Below are positions 27,768 through 37,101 of a stretch of DNA of 64,000 bases, one piece after another. Made by a program: the position numbers and the translations under genes. Within the stretch, counting starts at the first letter, position 1, and every line of letters starts with the position of its first letter. The notes under the pieces are model-generated. The model ran no database searches. It worked only from the letters and a program-made list of their open reading frames with translations, and had not been told where the DNA came from. Source of the DNA: Dyadobacter fanqingshengii (GTDB lineage Bacteria > Bacteroidota > Bacteroidia > Cytophagales > Spirosomataceae); contig NZ_CP098806.1 in assembly GCF_023822005.2 (NCBI RefSeq), positions 4,772,501-4,836,500 on the forward strand. The letters run 5' to 3'.

Positions 27768-28892
27768 CTAAACGTAAGTGTTTAGCATAACAGGCATAAC
27801 CAGCATTAAGATGTCCTCATTCTCTTCCTGATCAACTGGGATGATCAAACCGGCCCGGTTTGGAGCAGATAATTCGAATGTAATTATTTTGCTTGAAAGG
27901 TTACCTAACACTTCGATCAGGAACTTTGCATTGAAGCCGATCTCCATGTCGTCACCATTATATTCGCACATTAAGCGCTCATTTGCTTCATTGGAATAAT
28001 CAAGATCTTCCGCAGAAATAACGAGATCATTCAACGACATTTTCAGGCGAACCTGGTGCGTTGTTCTGTTCGAGTAAATGGAAATACGTCTTAGCGAACT
28101 AAGGATTTCCATTCTGTTTATGGTAAGCGTATTTTGGTTATTTGTAGGAATTGCATTTTCATAATCCGGAAAGCGCTCGTCGATCAAACGGCAGATCATG
28201 CGAATGTTTCCAAAGCTAAAAAACGCATTGCTGGAAGTGAACTCAGCCTTAACCGGAAGGTCCTCAGATGGCAAACACGATTTCAATAAATTCAATGCTT
28301 TGCGCTGAATGATCATGGACGTGTCCACTTCCGACTTAATGTCCGTGCGGCGATATCTAACCAGTCGGTGACCATCCGTTGCCACGAAAGTTGCGTTTTC
28401 AGTCCCCATTTGAACAAAAACCCCCGTCATAGCTGGACGAAGATCGTCGGTGCTGGTTGCAAATAATGTATTCGCAATGGCTGCGCCTAATGATGAGGAA
28501 GAAAAGTCAACGGACTGACCGCGGTTAACGGCTGGCGTTTTTGGGAAATCGATTGGATTTTCTCCTGAAAGCTTATAGCGACCATTGTCGGAGATGATTT
28601 CAGTTCCGAATGTCTCGCTGTTTACTTGTAGTGTAATGGGTTGTTCGGGCAGCCCGCGAAGTGTGTCCAGCAATAATTTCGCAGGAATAGCAATGGCTCC
28701 CTTTTCGGACGACTCCACTTCGATTTCGGTAATCATCACCGTTTGAAGGTCGGACGCAGTTACCGTTAATGTATTTCCTTCCAATGATAAAAGGAAGTTC
28801 TCAAGAATGGGCACAATTGGGTTCGTTGAAACGACACCGTTTATAGCAGACAGCTGTTTTAGTAGAACTGATGACGAAACGACAAACTTCAT
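27768..28892 (-). CDS. dnaN: DNA polymerase III beta sliding clamp
   Basis: Ring-shaped processivity clamp of the replicative polymerase. It has 374 residues, full length, with three repeated clamp domains. The start MKFVVSSSVLLKQLSAINGVV, the segment GVFVQMGTENATFVATDGHRLVRY (about 151-174) and the C-terminal LVMPVMLN are typical. It lies 108 bases after gldG on the same strand. A TACTTTTG -7 element (minus strand, 28965-28972) and a leader hairpin CAGATTT/AAATCTG (28935-28952) suggest its own promoter. No dnaA is nearby. Confidence 0.96.
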   Translation of the reverse strand: MKFVVSSSVLLKQLSAINGVVSTNPIVPILENFLLSLEGNTLTVTASDLQTVMITEIEVESSEKGAIAIPAKLLLDTLRGLPEQPITLQVNSETFGTEIISDNGRYKLSGENPIDFPKTPAVNRGQSVDFSSSSLGAAIANTLFATSTDDLRPAMTGVFVQMGTENATFVATDGHRLVRYRRTDIKSEVDTSMIIQRKALNLLKSCLPSEDLPVKAEFTSSNAFFSFGNIRMICRLIDERFPDYENAIPTNNQNTLTINRMEILSSLRRISIYSNRTTHQVRLKMSLNDLVISAEDLDYSNEANERLMCEYNGDDMEIGFNAKFLIEVLGNLSSKIITFELSAPNRAGLIIPVDQEENEDILMLVMPVMLNTYV

Positions 28893-29000
28893 AATTCGTG
28901 ACGTAAGTGTTTAGATGATAAATTTATAGAATAGCAGATTTGAAAAAATCTGTCTTGTAGTGAACAAAAGTATAAAAAATTACGGATGAAGCAGCCCTTG

Positions 29001-30656
29001 TCAGGCGAATTTTCGTCTGCGAATGTAGTATCGCAAGGCGCCGAAAACTCCGATGAGCGCGATGGGCAAGAGTAAATTAAGCGCCTGCCAGAATTTCTTC
29101 TTTTCCTGGATCTGGATTTTGTCCAATGCCCGAATGTCGATCTGTTTGTTGCGCGCTTTGATTAATCCGTTGGCGTCGGTCATGTAATCAAGGGCGTGCA
29201 TCACGAAGTCCTTATTTCCGAATGTCTGCTTCGTCACGCGGTCGTAGCCGAGTGGGAGAGGCGCATTCCTCTTATAATCATAATCATTCACGATCAGATC
29301 GCCGTCCGAACAAATGATGACTTTTGCGGGACTTCCAGTTGATTTAAATTTCGCAGCACGCGGATCTCCCGGCAAAATCCGGTTAGCAAACAGGGAAGTA
29401 AACGGCCCTTCCAAAAGAACACCTGCCAGTTTGGTCCCACCATTATATGTGGCCGCATCAGGATCTTTTCGTGCCTCGTTATAACCCACAAGCACGGGTG
29501 TGTTGAGAATCTGAGTATTTTCGGAAGTCATTAGCAAAGGCGTTTTTTTAATGTTGTCAGCGCCCCCAACTGTATCAATTGAGCTCAGAAACCTTGTATA
29601 AACGGCATTAACATTTCGTGTAATGATATGTTTACCAAAATTATTCAGCAAAGGAAAAAAGCGCCAGGGAACCGGCCTGATTTCGGGCTTATCACCCATA
29701 TTGCCAACATTTAAGAGTATTTCTGCGCTGCTTTTCAAATCCTTCACAAGATTTGTATTGACCCGAGCGCCCCATTTGAAAAACAAATCACTCAAATTAA
29801 GATCGAGGGGTTGCGCATAATTTCCGTCCAAACTAACGCTGTCCACGCGCGCGCCATCAACGAAGAAAAGTGCTTTTCCGCCGCCCATCATGTATTGGTC
29901 GAGCTTATATTTTTCATCATCCGAAAAAGCGCTGTCTGGTTTCAGCACTAGTAATGCATCCAATCCTTCGTAAGATTCAGGATTGTTCATGTCCAGGAAC
30001 ACGTCGTAGCTTTGCTGAATGGTCGCGATCAAGTCGCTGAGCCGTGCGGGGGAGATTTTGGTATGACTTACAACCAGTCCGACTTTTTTGTGCTCCTGAT
30101 CGCTCAAAAGCCTGATCGCAGAAGCGATCTCAAATTCTACGCCTTCATAAGACTGGTTAAGCTGTTCTTCCGGCGAGCTGGATTTATTTCCTTTCAAAAG
30201 CTGGACCGGCACAGATAATGTATCAGCCTGAACGATCACACCGGGGAAAATGATTTTTTCTGTCCGCTTACCGTCTTCATTTGCAAAGACATTTGTGGGC
30301 GTTAACCCTCTGTCAACCAGGTTCAAATATTGTTTTTGCCTTTGTTCCTCGCTTGCAGCCTCAGAAGGGTCGGAATAATTGACGATCAGATGGCCGTTGG
30401 AATAAGTTTTAAACTCGTCCAATGTTTCCCTGGTGGCGCTTTCCAGTCTTTCAAGACCTGCCGGCAAATCGCCACTCAGGTAAACATTGATGATTATATC
30501 TTTGTCCAAATCACCTAAAAGCTGTTTAGTAGCATCAGAAATGCTGTAACGCTTATCCTCGGTAAGATCCCAGCGAAAAAAGAATTGTGATGCCAAAAAG
30601 TTTACTCCGGCGAGCAAACCTATTATCAGGACAAACCGGAGTGTTGTATTTTTCAT
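29001..30656 (-). CDS. gldG: Gliding-motility ABC transporter accessory protein GldG
   Basis: A 551-residue membrane-anchored protein of the GldG family, part of the GldA-GldF-GldG ABC transporter linked to gliding in flavobacteria. It has an N-terminal helix (about 8-28), a large periplasmic region with SDATKQLLGDLDKDIIINVYL (39-59) and YMMGGGKALFFVDGARV (about 255-271), and a C-terminal helix (about 522-543) followed by Arg/Lys. Its usual partner gldF is not adjacent: a PhyH-family gene and a terminator lie upstream. Confidence 0.88.
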   Translation of the reverse strand: MKNTTLRFVLIIGLLAGVNFLASQFFFRWDLTEDKRYSISDATKQLLGDLDKDIIINVYLSGDLPAGLERLESATRETLDEFKTYSNGHLIVNYSDPSEAASEEQRQKQYLNLVDRGLTPTNVFANEDGKRTEKIIFPGVIVQADTLSVPVQLLKGNKSSSPEEQLNQSYEGVEFEIASAIRLLSDQEHKKVGLVVSHTKISPARLSDLIATIQQSYDVFLDMNNPESYEGLDALLVLKPDSAFSDDEKYKLDQYMMGGGKALFFVDGARVDSVSLDGNYAQPLDLNLSDLFFKWGARVNTNLVKDLKSSAEILLNVGNMGDKPEIRPVPWRFFPLLNNFGKHIITRNVNAVYTRFLSSIDTVGGADNIKKTPLLMTSENTQILNTPVLVGYNEARKDPDAATYNGGTKLAGVLLEGPFTSLFANRILPGDPRAAKFKSTGSPAKVIICSDGDLIVNDYDYKRNAPLPLGYDRVTKQTFGNKDFVMHALDYMTDANGLIKARNKQIDIRALDKIQIQEKKKFWQALNLLLPIALIGVFGALRYYIRRRKFA

Positions 30657-30680
30657 TCAGGAAGATCGGGCAGATTAGAT

Positions 30681-30729
30681 ATAAAACAAAAAATGGACGA
30701 TGCTGTGTCCAGTATAAACGTCCATTTTT
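30681..30729 (-). terminator. Terminator between the PhyH-family gene and gldG
   Basis: AAAAATGGACG (30689-30699) pairs with CGTCCATTTTT (30719-30729). On the minus strand it is followed by TTTTTTGTTTTAT. It separates the two transcription units. Confidence 0.75.
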
Positions 30730-30768
30730 CGCAAAAATATAAAAAACCAAAAATGAATTGGTTATAAA

Positions 30769-31776
30769 TTATTTCAATACATCCTCAGATTGGGGGAAAA
30801 TCGGGTTATTATAAATGTTAACGCCATTGTAATCCTGCTTGACAGGCACCTGGGTCACAAAATTTCTGTGATAAGGCAAAGCTTGCTCGGTTGAATAATG
30901 GCATACAAAAGATTTTCTTGTTTGTTCGGGGTTGGTGATCATCGACCCGCCGTGTGCGAGGGCCGCGTGCCAGATCAGCACATCTCCTTTTTTAATTAAT
31001 AGCGTTTCCCTTGGATATTGATGCTCTGCGCAGGTTTGATCTAAATATTGGGCAAATTCAAGCGGGCTTTTTGTAGAATCTTTTTTAAATAAAATGCCGC
31101 TCCCAAAGTTAAATTTCGGCATTTTGTGCGAGCCAATGTAATAGTAAAGCGGCCCCGAATCAATTTTAATGTCTTCCAAAGCAATCCAGGCTGCTGCCAG
31201 ATGACTCGGAATTTTAGCTGTAACCCACGGAAAATCCTGATGCGTAGGCTGCTGACTTCCATACATAAAAACCAGACTTTGCATCACTACAATCTTCTGA
31301 TTGAATATTGCTTCCAGAAATGAAACGATGTAAGGGTGCGTCATCAACTTTTTCCCCGCAACGGAAGAATTATGGAAGTCGTTGATCTTCACATATTTGC
31401 CCAGCAATGCTTCTTTGGGGAATTCCTTGATATTACGCTCCTGATTGGGTTTGAATTCGTCCAGATCAATGCGGACGGAGAGATCATATTTATCCGGGTT
31501 TTGAACCAGCTTTTGAAAGTCGCCCCAGAAATTATCAATCATTGCTTCCGGGATAATCTTTTCCAGCACAACGTAACCATTTTGTTCCCAGTTTCTTAGC
31601 TTATCCGCCATATCATATGGAACATCGTAACGAGGCGGATTCTTTTTCAAAAAACCGGCGATATCGGCGTTAGGTTTGTCAATCCAGGGAAGCGTCGCCT
31701 GATCAAATTCCTTAATCGGGAAATAATGATCTTTTATCGATTCTGCCTTGCGTAGGACGCGCTGAACAATGCTCAT
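30769..31776 (-). CDS. Phytanoyl-CoA dioxygenase (PhyH) family protein
   Basis: A 335-residue predicted Fe(II)/2-oxoglutarate dioxygenase. The metal triad is suggested by HQDFPW (His and Asp, about residues 179-181) and a later His in WHAALAHGGS near 264-271, with an Arg at RKSFVCHY for 2-oxoglutarate. PhyH proteins hydroxylate lipids, sugars or small metabolites, and the substrate cannot be inferred. It is transcribed alone. Confidence 0.82.
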   Translation of the reverse strand: MSIVQRVLRKAESIKDHYFPIKEFDQATLPWIDKPNADIAGFLKKNPPRYDVPYDMADKLRNWEQNGYVVLEKIIPEAMIDNFWGDFQKLVQNPDKYDLSVRIDLDEFKPNQERNIKEFPKEALLGKYVKINDFHNSSVAGKKLMTHPYIVSFLEAIFNQKIVVMQSLVFMYGSQQPTHQDFPWVTAKIPSHLAAAWIALEDIKIDSGPLYYYIGSHKMPKFNFGSGILFKKDSTKSPLEFAQYLDQTCAEHQYPRETLLIKKGDVLIWHAALAHGGSMITNPEQTRKSFVCHYSTEQALPYHRNFVTQVPVKQDYNGVNIYNNPIFPQSEDVLK

Positions 31777-31861
31777 AATTTAATGGGTTAGATAAAATGA
31801 CGTTTACCAAATATAATCAAAACCACTTCTGTTCACCGAGCAAATGTGTCACCGTTACTAA

Positions 31862-32752
31862 CTACTTATTAAACGTGCAGGTGCTGTTGTCGGGATATTT
31901 GTAATAGGACTTGTAATTGGTTGCCTTTGGGTTCATACATCCTTTCAGATTCAACAATTGAATGTTCCTGAAATCGATAGGGTGGCTTTCGGCCTGCAAT
32001 GCAATGTAACCACTGCCCAGTGGCGTATTGTCTTTGCGGATCCAATCGTCTTCACTGCCCACTTTACCGTCCTTAAAAGTATGATCTTTACCCACATAAC
32101 CGCCGCCAATTTTTGGATTGGTGAATGTCAAAACTGTATCGCCTTCGATCATATGATAAACAATAGAGTCGCCCAGCACAATTGCCTCCGCAGTAACCCA
32201 TTGGTCGCCATTATATGTTTTGGAAGTAGAATTGATGCAATGCGCCTGATCAACTTTGCCATTGATCTCGACTATGGTTCCGGGTGTGCAAAGATTGCCG
32301 GTTGTGCGTTCGCCAGCATTTAAGCCGCCCAAATACTGCATTTCCAAAGAAATAGGGAAATCCTGATCCAGACCTAAGCTCGCCGCCGATTGAGAATGCA
32401 GCATAATGCCGCTATTACGTACATTCCAGGAAGCACCACCCGGCACCTGATTGCCAGTGAAGCGATATTGAAGTCGGATTTTATAATGAGAAAAGGGCTT
32501 GTTATAATACATATGCCCATATTCCGTCGTGAACTTATCGTATTCCTTGTAGTTCACCCGGATCATGTTGTCCTCAACAATGAATGTGTTTTTATGATTA
32601 TCATTCACCTTATGCCCCGCAATCTTAATGTCCCAGCCCGTCAGGTCCTTGCCATTGAACAGAGATTGCCATTCTTCCTTGTCCGCGGCTTTTTGAGCGA
32701 AAGACGTAAGAGAAATAAATGATAAGAATAGAAGACACAGATTTTTGAACAT
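31862..32752 (-). CDS. Exported DUF1080 (3-keto-disaccharide hydrolase-like) protein
   Basis: About 296 residues from the preferred start, with a signal peptide (MFKNLCLLFLSFISLTSFAQ, 1-20). An in-frame ATG 48 bases upstream has no signal-like start and overlaps a repeat, so it was not used. The DUF1080 concanavalin-like fold is indicated by WQSLFNGKDLTGWDIKI near the mature N-terminus and HPIDFRNIQLLNL near the end. Family members hydrolyse 3-keto-glycosides in the periplasm. The last 22 residues (GCMNPKATNYKSYYKY...) form a short Cys-containing tail. Confidence 0.85.
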   Translation of the reverse strand: MFKNLCLLFLSFISLTSFAQKAADKEEWQSLFNGKDLTGWDIKIAGHKVNDNHKNTFIVEDNMIRVNYKEYDKFTTEYGHMYYNKPFSHYKIRLQYRFTGNQVPGGASWNVRNSGIMLHSQSAASLGLDQDFPISLEMQYLGGLNAGERTTGNLCTPGTIVEINGKVDQAHCINSTSKTYNGDQWVTAEAIVLGDSIVYHMIEGDTVLTFTNPKIGGGYVGKDHTFKDGKVGSEDDWIRKDNTPLGSGYIALQAESHPIDFRNIQLLNLKGCMNPKATNYKSYYKYPDNSTCTFNK

Positions 32753-32776
32753 TTGCTTTTTGTTGAAATTTTTTAA

Positions 32777-32833
32777 TGCCACAAATGCACGAATTTCCAC
32801 GAATAATTAGTGAAGATTCGTGTATCCGTGGCA
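32777..32833. repeat. Imperfect inverted repeat TGCCAC...GTGGCA
   Basis: The 18 bases at 32777-32794 and 32816-32833 are inverted copies matching at about 15 of 18 positions, and CACGAAT/ATTCGTG motifs recur inside. It lies between the DUF1080 gene and the GxxExxY gene and looks like an interspersed palindromic element. Confidence 0.6.
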
Positions 32834-32838
32834 TAACT

Positions 32839-33210
32839 TCAAAGCACCAACCGCTTATATTCTAACTTACCTCTCGCAAAATTAACAAGCAATCCAAGAT
32901 TGTTTCCGGAAACCTTCAAATAATTAATAGTCTGAGCAATGTGCTCATCAGTTAGTACAGTGACGCATTTTACTTCAAGAATTATGGAATCGAAAACCAC
33001 AAAGTCAGCCCAAAACTTGTGTTTGAGCAGAATGCCTCTGAAATAAACAGGGTACTCTTTCTCTCGTTCAAAGTACATGTCTGCCTGGTTAAAAAGGATC
33101 TCCAATGCATCCTTGTAAACAATTTCCAGAAATCCATGTCCTAATTCATTGTGCACTTCCATACATTTGCCAATGATCTGATACGATTCTTCCTTGTAAT
33201 ATAACTCCAT
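32839..33210 (-). CDS. GxxExxY protein (PD-(D/E)XK-type fold)
   Basis: About 123 residues. GHGFLEIVYKDALEI (residues 24-38) is the GxxExxY motif; an Asp in FWADFVVFDSIILEVKC and the E-x-K that follows match a PD-(D/E)XK nuclease-like core. The biological role of the family is not established. The start at 33210 (MELYYKEES) fits the family better than the ATG 24 bases upstream. Confidence 0.85.
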   Translation of the reverse strand: MELYYKEESYQIIGKCMEVHNELGHGFLEIVYKDALEILFNQADMYFEREKEYPVYFRGILLKHKFWADFVVFDSIILEVKCVTVLTDEHIAQTINYLKVSGNNLGLLVNFARGKLEYKRLVL

Positions 33211-33266
33211 GCTAATGATAGGTTTGGTTAACAATCATTAGACGGAATAAGAGAAAAAAAGTAACT

Positions 33267-33486
33267 ATGAAAGATAAACGCCTGATCCCGGAAACGCTGC
33301 AAGCTGCTTACAGGGAGTTCTCAACATTGCAAAGCGAAGAAGAAAAAAAATGACTTTTTTAAAAAAATGACCCGGGACGAAAACCAATTCGCCCCGGGTA
33401 TATTGGAAATGCATATCAAAGAAGGCCTTAGTACCCTATCCGACCGTGTTGATGTACTTCTAAAAAAAGTAAAACAACCAGTTTAG
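33267..33486 (+). pseudogene. Small gene split by a frameshift in an A8 run
   Basis: Two short frames lie head to tail: 33267-33353 (28 residues, MKDKRLIPETLQAAYREF...) and 33367-33486 (39 residues, MTRDENQFAPGILEMHIKEG...). The first stops right after a run of eight A (33343-33350). Removing one A joins them without a stop into a single 72-residue helical-looking protein, with EEEKNDFFKKMTRDEN at the junction. This could be a real frameshift, a sequencing error or transcriptional slippage. The gene is convergent with rnr, ending one base before it. Function unknown. Confidence 0.55.
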
Positions 33487-35859
33487 TTATCTGCCTCTTC
33501 TTTTACTTTTCGGTTTAGGAGAAGAAGCCGAAGAAGTCGTTTTCCGACTCCTGCCTGACGATCGCGATTCACGCGATTCTCTTTGGCGCTTGTCCCTATC
33601 GCCACCAGAACCATTATTATTCCGCATCGGCGAAGGGATAGTCCCTGCCAAATATAGGTCCATACTTCTTCTGGCAAGGTTTGTGTCTTTTACCTTCACC
33701 TTAACCTTTTCTCCAAAAGTGTAAATCTTCTTGGTGCGCTGGCCGATGATTCGGTAATTTTCCTTATCAAGCTCGTAGTAATCGTCGCCCAGATCCGTCA
33801 TACGGATCAGTCCTTCTGATGCGGTTTCGGTAATTTCAACAAAAATCCCAAACTCAGTAACGCCTGTAACAATGCCGTCAAATTCTTGGTCTTTGTCCAT
33901 CATACTCATGTACTCCACCTGCTTGTATTTAATCGAGGCCCTTTCGGCCTCGGCAGCGAGTCGTTCCCTTTCAGATGAATGCTTGGACGCATCTTCGTAA
34001 CTGTCCCTGGGAACCGAGGCGCCGCCGTCCAGATAATGTTGCAAAAGCCTGTGCGCCATAACGTCCGGGTAACGGCGAATGGGCGATGTAAAATGCGAAT
34101 AACGCTCAAATGCCAACCCAAAGTGGCCCAGATCCTCAACGCTGTAACGCGCCTTTGCCATCGTCCTTACAGCCAGTGACTCGATCAGGTTTTGCTCCGG
34201 CTTGCCTTCGACTTTGGAAAGCATGCTGTTCATGGATTTGGCAATTTTATTTTCCTCTTCCACTTCCAGTTTATAGCCTAGTTTGCCAACAAAGTTCGCA
34301 AATGTCTGCAGGCGATCCGTATCAGGCGCTTCGTGGACGCGGTAAATCATTGTATTTTTATTTTCGCCTTTTGAAAGCGAATACACGTATTCCGCAACGC
34401 GTTTATTGGCAAGCAGCATGAATTCCTCAATCAATTTGTTGGAATCGTGACGCTCTTTTTGATAAATCCCAAGCGGTTTTCCATTCTCATCCAGTCGGAA
34501 ACGAACTTCCGGCGTTTCGAAATTGATCGCGCCATTTTTGAACCGTTCTTTGCGTAAAATCTTCGCCAACGTGTTCAATGTATGCAGCTCACGCGGATGA
34601 TCTCCTTCTCCGGAATCCAGAACAGCCTGCGCTTCTTCATATGAAAACCGCCTGTCCGAGTGTATGATCGTCCTGCCAAACCATTCTTTCAGCACTTTGC
34701 CTTTTGGACTTAATTCAAAAATGGCTGAAAACGAAAGTTTATCTTCATTAGGTCTGAGCGAACATAGGTTATTGGAAAGCTTTTCAGGAAGCATTGGAAC
34801 CGTCCGGTCTACCAGATAAACCGATGTAGCACGGCGATAAGCCTCTTTTTCCAGCTCAGTTCCTGGCAAAACATAATGCGAAACGTCCGCAATGTGAACG
34901 CCAACCTCAACCACGCCTTCATCCAGGTAACGCACGGAAAGCGCGTCGTCAAAGTCTTTGGCATCAACCGGGTCAATTGTAAACGTCAGGACATCACGAA
35001 TGTCTTTGCGCTTCTTAATGTCCTTTTCTGAGATTTTATCCGGAATGCGCTGCGCCTCGGCTTCAACAGTTTCGGGGAAATGGTAAGGAAGCCCGAATTC
35101 CGCGAGAATAGCGTGCATTTCGACGTCATTATTTCCGGCTTTTCCTAAAACCTGAATAATTTCGCCTTCTGCCTGACTTCTCCTTGTTGGCCACTGCAAG
35201 ACTTTTACAATAACCTTATCACCGTCCTGCGCTTCCTTAACCTCCTCTTTTTCAATATAAATCGGGTCAAAAAGCTTTTTGTTGTCCGGCTGGACAACTG
35301 CATAACGCGACGTAATTTCAATGATCCCGACAATCTCCGTCCCCGAGCGCTCCACAATTTCTGCAACGCGCCCTTCTACACGGCTCTTGCCCGAATCATT
35401 GCGACCGGATCTCGAATTACGGCTGCTTTTTGTCAGCGGCTGAACAGTAACAATGTCACCGTCCCAGGCGCCATTCAACATTTCGGATTCTATGTAGATG
35501 TCGTCTTCGCGGCCTTCAATGATTACGAATGCGAATGATTTGTTCACGCGGTCCACGCGCCCGGTAAGCCCTTTTTTTACCTCTTTATTCGGACCGGCAG
35601 AATAGCCGCCATTTTGATGCACAAGCCTTCCCGCCTCTTCCAGCTCATGAATAATTTCATTAATAAGCTGCTTAACCTTCTTATCCTCAACACCAAAGTG
35701 ATCATGGACATCGAAAGGGCGGAAAGTGTGCTCACTGTTTAAATCGAAAAAAGCCGCAATGTCAGCTTTTAGATTGTCAATGTAGGAAACAATATGGTGA
35801 GGCGTTCTAACCTCTTTTTTATCATTGCCTTTGTTAATTTTTATTTTCTTGTCTTTCAT
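33487..35859 (-). CDS. rnr: Ribonuclease R
   Basis: A 790-residue 3'-5' exoribonuclease of the RNB family, able to degrade structured RNA. Cold-shock OB domains are N-terminal (about 75-230), and the catalytic RNB domain contains FTIDPVDAKDFDDALSV (about 290-306) with the clustered metal Asp residues. The S1 domain (about 640-725, FDGIVTGVTEFGIFVEI) is followed by a basic, Ser/Arg/Lys-rich tail of some 45 residues. It is last in a probable lipB-hypothetical-exonuclease-rnr run. Confidence 0.95.
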   Translation of the reverse strand: MKDKKIKINKGNDKKEVRTPHHIVSYIDNLKADIAAFFDLNSEHTFRPFDVHDHFGVEDKKVKQLINEIIHELEEAGRLVHQNGGYSAGPNKEVKKGLTGRVDRVNKSFAFVIIEGREDDIYIESEMLNGAWDGDIVTVQPLTKSSRNSRSGRNDSGKSRVEGRVAEIVERSGTEIVGIIEITSRYAVVQPDNKKLFDPIYIEKEEVKEAQDGDKVIVKVLQWPTRRSQAEGEIIQVLGKAGNNDVEMHAILAEFGLPYHFPETVEAEAQRIPDKISEKDIKKRKDIRDVLTFTIDPVDAKDFDDALSVRYLDEGVVEVGVHIADVSHYVLPGTELEKEAYRRATSVYLVDRTVPMLPEKLSNNLCSLRPNEDKLSFSAIFELSPKGKVLKEWFGRTIIHSDRRFSYEEAQAVLDSGEGDHPRELHTLNTLAKILRKERFKNGAINFETPEVRFRLDENGKPLGIYQKERHDSNKLIEEFMLLANKRVAEYVYSLSKGENKNTMIYRVHEAPDTDRLQTFANFVGKLGYKLEVEEENKIAKSMNSMLSKVEGKPEQNLIESLAVRTMAKARYSVEDLGHFGLAFERYSHFTSPIRRYPDVMAHRLLQHYLDGGASVPRDSYEDASKHSSERERLAAEAERASIKYKQVEYMSMMDKDQEFDGIVTGVTEFGIFVEITETASEGLIRMTDLGDDYYELDKENYRIIGQRTKKIYTFGEKVKVKVKDTNLARRSMDLYLAGTIPSPMRNNNGSGGDRDKRQRESRESRSSGRSRKTTSSASSPKPKSKRRGR

Positions 35860-35914
35860 TTATTCTATATATAAATGCTTTCACAAATGCGAAAGCGGGT
35901 TGCGAACAGCCTTT

Positions 35915-36649
35915 TTACTCTACCCGAGTTATATTTTGTGGCTGAACGGCTTTAAAACAATGTAATCTCAGATAAAGCTGTGCCAGCACGACCACATCTT
36001 CTCTGCAATATCGGCAAATTTTAGCCAGATCATTTTCTTCATAATAGACCTTGGTCACCTGGTCGCCGCTCATTTCGTTTTTGCTGCCGGGAATGTCAAA
36101 AACGGCTGCGAGCAAATCCAGTGAAGTGTAGCTTTTATAATCGCCGAATTTCCAAAGGTCCATTGTGTCCTGATGCAAAATTTCCCAGGGCTTTTTTCCC
36201 GAAATCTGTAAGGCCTTTGGGATTTCAATACAATGGATCAACATGCGGCGGCAAAGGAACGGGAAGTCAAATTCCTTGCCATTATGCGCACATAAAATGA
36301 GCTGGTCTGCCGGATATTTCTCTATTAATGCTTTGAATTGCAACAGGATATCAACCTCATTGTCGCTGGAAAAGCTGCCGACTTTGAATGAAAGTTCGTC
36401 TTTTTCATTCCAATAAAATGCGCCAAATGCAATGCAAACGATCTTGCCAAACTCTGAATAAATCGCGCCGCGGTCGTAGAAATAAGCCGCATTGGAGGTT
36501 TCATCATCTCCTTTTCTGAATGTCAGCGCCTTTTTGTCCCAAAGCTTTTGCATCCGCTCAGGAAGCTCGTCATAGGATGCAAACGAGGAAACAGTTTCAA
36601 TGTCAAGCAACAAGAAGTTCTTGGCACGCTTTCTAAATTCTTCGGTCAT
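35915..36649 (-). CDS. DEDD-family 3'-5' exonuclease (PolB-exonuclease-like)
   Basis: A 244-residue protein with an RNase H-like fold. The first motif LLLDIET is at residues 13-19, the second HNGKEFDFPFLCRR near 121-134, and a third near YCREDVVVLAQLYL at about 220-233. It resembles stand-alone proofreading-type exonucleases predicted to be PolB-like. Its substrate (DNA or RNA) is not known. It lies 55 bases before rnr and 27 bases after the small conserved protein gene, so shared transcription is likely. Confidence 0.8.
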   Translation of the reverse strand: MTEEFRKRAKNFLLLDIETVSSFASYDELPERMQKLWDKKALTFRKGDDETSNAAYFYDRGAIYSEFGKIVCIAFGAFYWNEKDELSFKVGSFSSDNEVDILLQFKALIEKYPADQLILCAHNGKEFDFPFLCRRMLIHCIEIPKALQISGKKPWEILHQDTMDLWKFGDYKSYTSLDLLAAVFDIPGSKNEMSGDQVTKVYYEENDLAKICRYCREDVVVLAQLYLRLHCFKAVQPQNITRVE

Positions 36650-36676
36650 AATGTGTGTTTTTGTATAAAAATCCTG

Positions 36677-37090
36677 CTATTCGTGCACCACGCCTTCCAA
36701 ACCCAACGGGCTGATCTGGATCAGGTTATCTTCGATAATGCTGTCGGGCACGAAGATAAACTTTTTATCGTATATCTGATTTCCAATGAAATAGCTGACC
36801 CAAAATTCATTGTTCAGATGAAAAACTTCGGGCATAATCGGCTCCACAACAACATGTTCGCCTGCTTTTATCTCAGGGAAAAAATGTCTCAATGTCGACG
36901 TCCGCTGATCGGGATTGACGCCGGATTCGCCGCTGCCATAACCTTTTGAAGTAACAAAAACATTCGTAATCGGCTCCTGATTCCGGTTGATCACGATCAC
37001 GTTCCATTCGTCCGCGCCTAAATCATTGATACTCCTTACAATCGCAACCTGTATGCCCTGAACCGGGTGAAATATGATGTCTTTTTTCAT
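36677..37090 (-). CDS. Conserved cytoplasmic protein of unknown function
   Basis: A 137-residue protein I cannot assign. No signal peptide or membrane helix is seen. The pattern of strands (IQVAIVRSIND, EWNVIVINRNQEPITNVFVTSKGYG, EHVVVEPIMPEVF, NEFWVSYFIGNQIYDKKFIFVPDSI) suggests an immunoglobulin-like or other all-beta fold. It starts 11 bases after the lipB stop and precedes the exonuclease gene, so it belongs to that unit. Confidence 0.8.
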   Translation of the reverse strand: MKKDIIFHPVQGIQVAIVRSINDLGADEWNVIVINRNQEPITNVFVTSKGYGSGESGVNPDQRTSTLRHFFPEIKAGEHVVVEPIMPEVFHLNNEFWVSYFIGNQIYDKKFIFVPDSIIEDNLIQISPLGLEGVVHE

Positions 37091-37101
37091 TAATTCTTTA
37101 C

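Noticed and set aside
32777..33210. Mobile element or retron around the GxxExxY gene
   Set aside because: No reverse transcriptase, transposase or target duplication is visible nearby.
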